32,792 bases of DNA from Aliishimia sp963922415 (GTDB taxonomy: Bacteria > Pseudomonadota > Alphaproteobacteria > Rhodobacterales > Rhodobacteraceae), in assembly GCA_963922415.1 (NCBI GenBank), contig CAWUIP010000022.1:1-32792 (forward strand). The letters run 5' to 3'. Numbering within the stretch: the first letter of the stretch is position 1; the number at the start of each line of letters is the position of its first letter. The notes under the pieces are model-generated. The model saw only the letters and a program-made list of their open reading frames with translations, searched no databases and was not told the origin of the DNA. Made by a program: the position numbers and the translations under genes. Below are positions 32,773 through 32,792 of this stretch, one piece after another.

Positions 32773-32792
32773 CGGCCCCACCTTTGTGACTT

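Noticed and set aside
1..32792. Mobile elements, CRISPR arrays, rRNA or tRNA genes
   Set aside because: No transposase or integrase genes, terminal repeats, spaced direct repeats or cloverleaf-like intergenic sequences were seen; intergenic gaps are all under about 300 bp.

Overview
The window is a 32.8 kb piece of chromosome from an alphaproteobacterium, most likely a marine Rhodobacteraceae (Roseobacter group). The evidence is family-typical sequence (HemB with the alphaproteobacterial metal site, BdhA, Mfd, a membrane protein usually labelled 'component of SufBCD complex') and the gene order trkA-trkH-hfq-hflX, which in this family lies downstream of ntrBC/ntrYX. No tRNA, rRNA, insertion sequence, phage gene or CRISPR array was seen. 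Coding density is very high and the genes look like ordinary core or shell genes.

Layout. 1-0.6 kb: 3' end of a divergent ThiE-like gene. 0.6-2.6 kb: a divergent pair, a HupE/UreJ-type metal permease and a secreted DUF4198 protein, whose start regions overlap. 2.6-5.2 kb: psuK-psuG (pseudouridine breakdown), then a DUF502 membrane protein. 5.2-7.0 kb (minus strand): bdhA and a patatin-like lipase. 7.2-7.7 kb: a secreted Cache-like protein with a strong terminator. 7.85-7.96 kb: a candidate minus-strand small RNA with its own promoter, two hairpins and terminator. 8.0-10.9 kb: a YejA-type peptide-binding protein without a permease, an aquaporin and a small unknown protein. 10.9-13.8 kb: an XRE-cupin regulator divergent from an AMP-forming acyl-CoA ligase and a FrnE-type DsbA protein. 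13.9-15.1 kb: a Bcr/CflA-type MFS exporter. 15.1-19.2 kb (minus): mfd preceded by a small membrane protein. 19.3-21.0 kb: hemB and a YSC84/SYLF lipoprotein. 21.0-23.3 kb (minus): an Aer-like PAS protein without a chemoreceptor module, and a 3-hydroxyisobutyrate dehydrogenase-family enzyme. 23.4-28.2 kb: a penicillin-acylase-family Ntn hydrolase, an RluE-type pseudouridine synthase and a pentapeptide-repeat membrane protein. 28.2-32.8 kb (minus): trkA, trkH, hfq, hflX.

How the genes work together. Translationally coupled pairs are psuK/psuG (ATGA), bdhA/patatin (TGATG), ligase/frnE (ATGA), hfq/hflX (TTGA) and trkA/trkH (TAATG). Three convergent pairs end in overlapping stop codons. The clearest functional units are pseudouridine catabolism, a likely 3-hydroxybutyrate/PHB-linked pair, a metal-handling pair, K+ uptake, and RNA/ribosome control (hfq, hflX).

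The best candidate for something undescribed is the small RNA unit at about 7846-7957. Next are the overlapping HupE/DUF4198 pair, whose mature proteins would both begin with histidine, and several sensor-like proteins without obvious partners. No large novel defence or mobile system was recognised.
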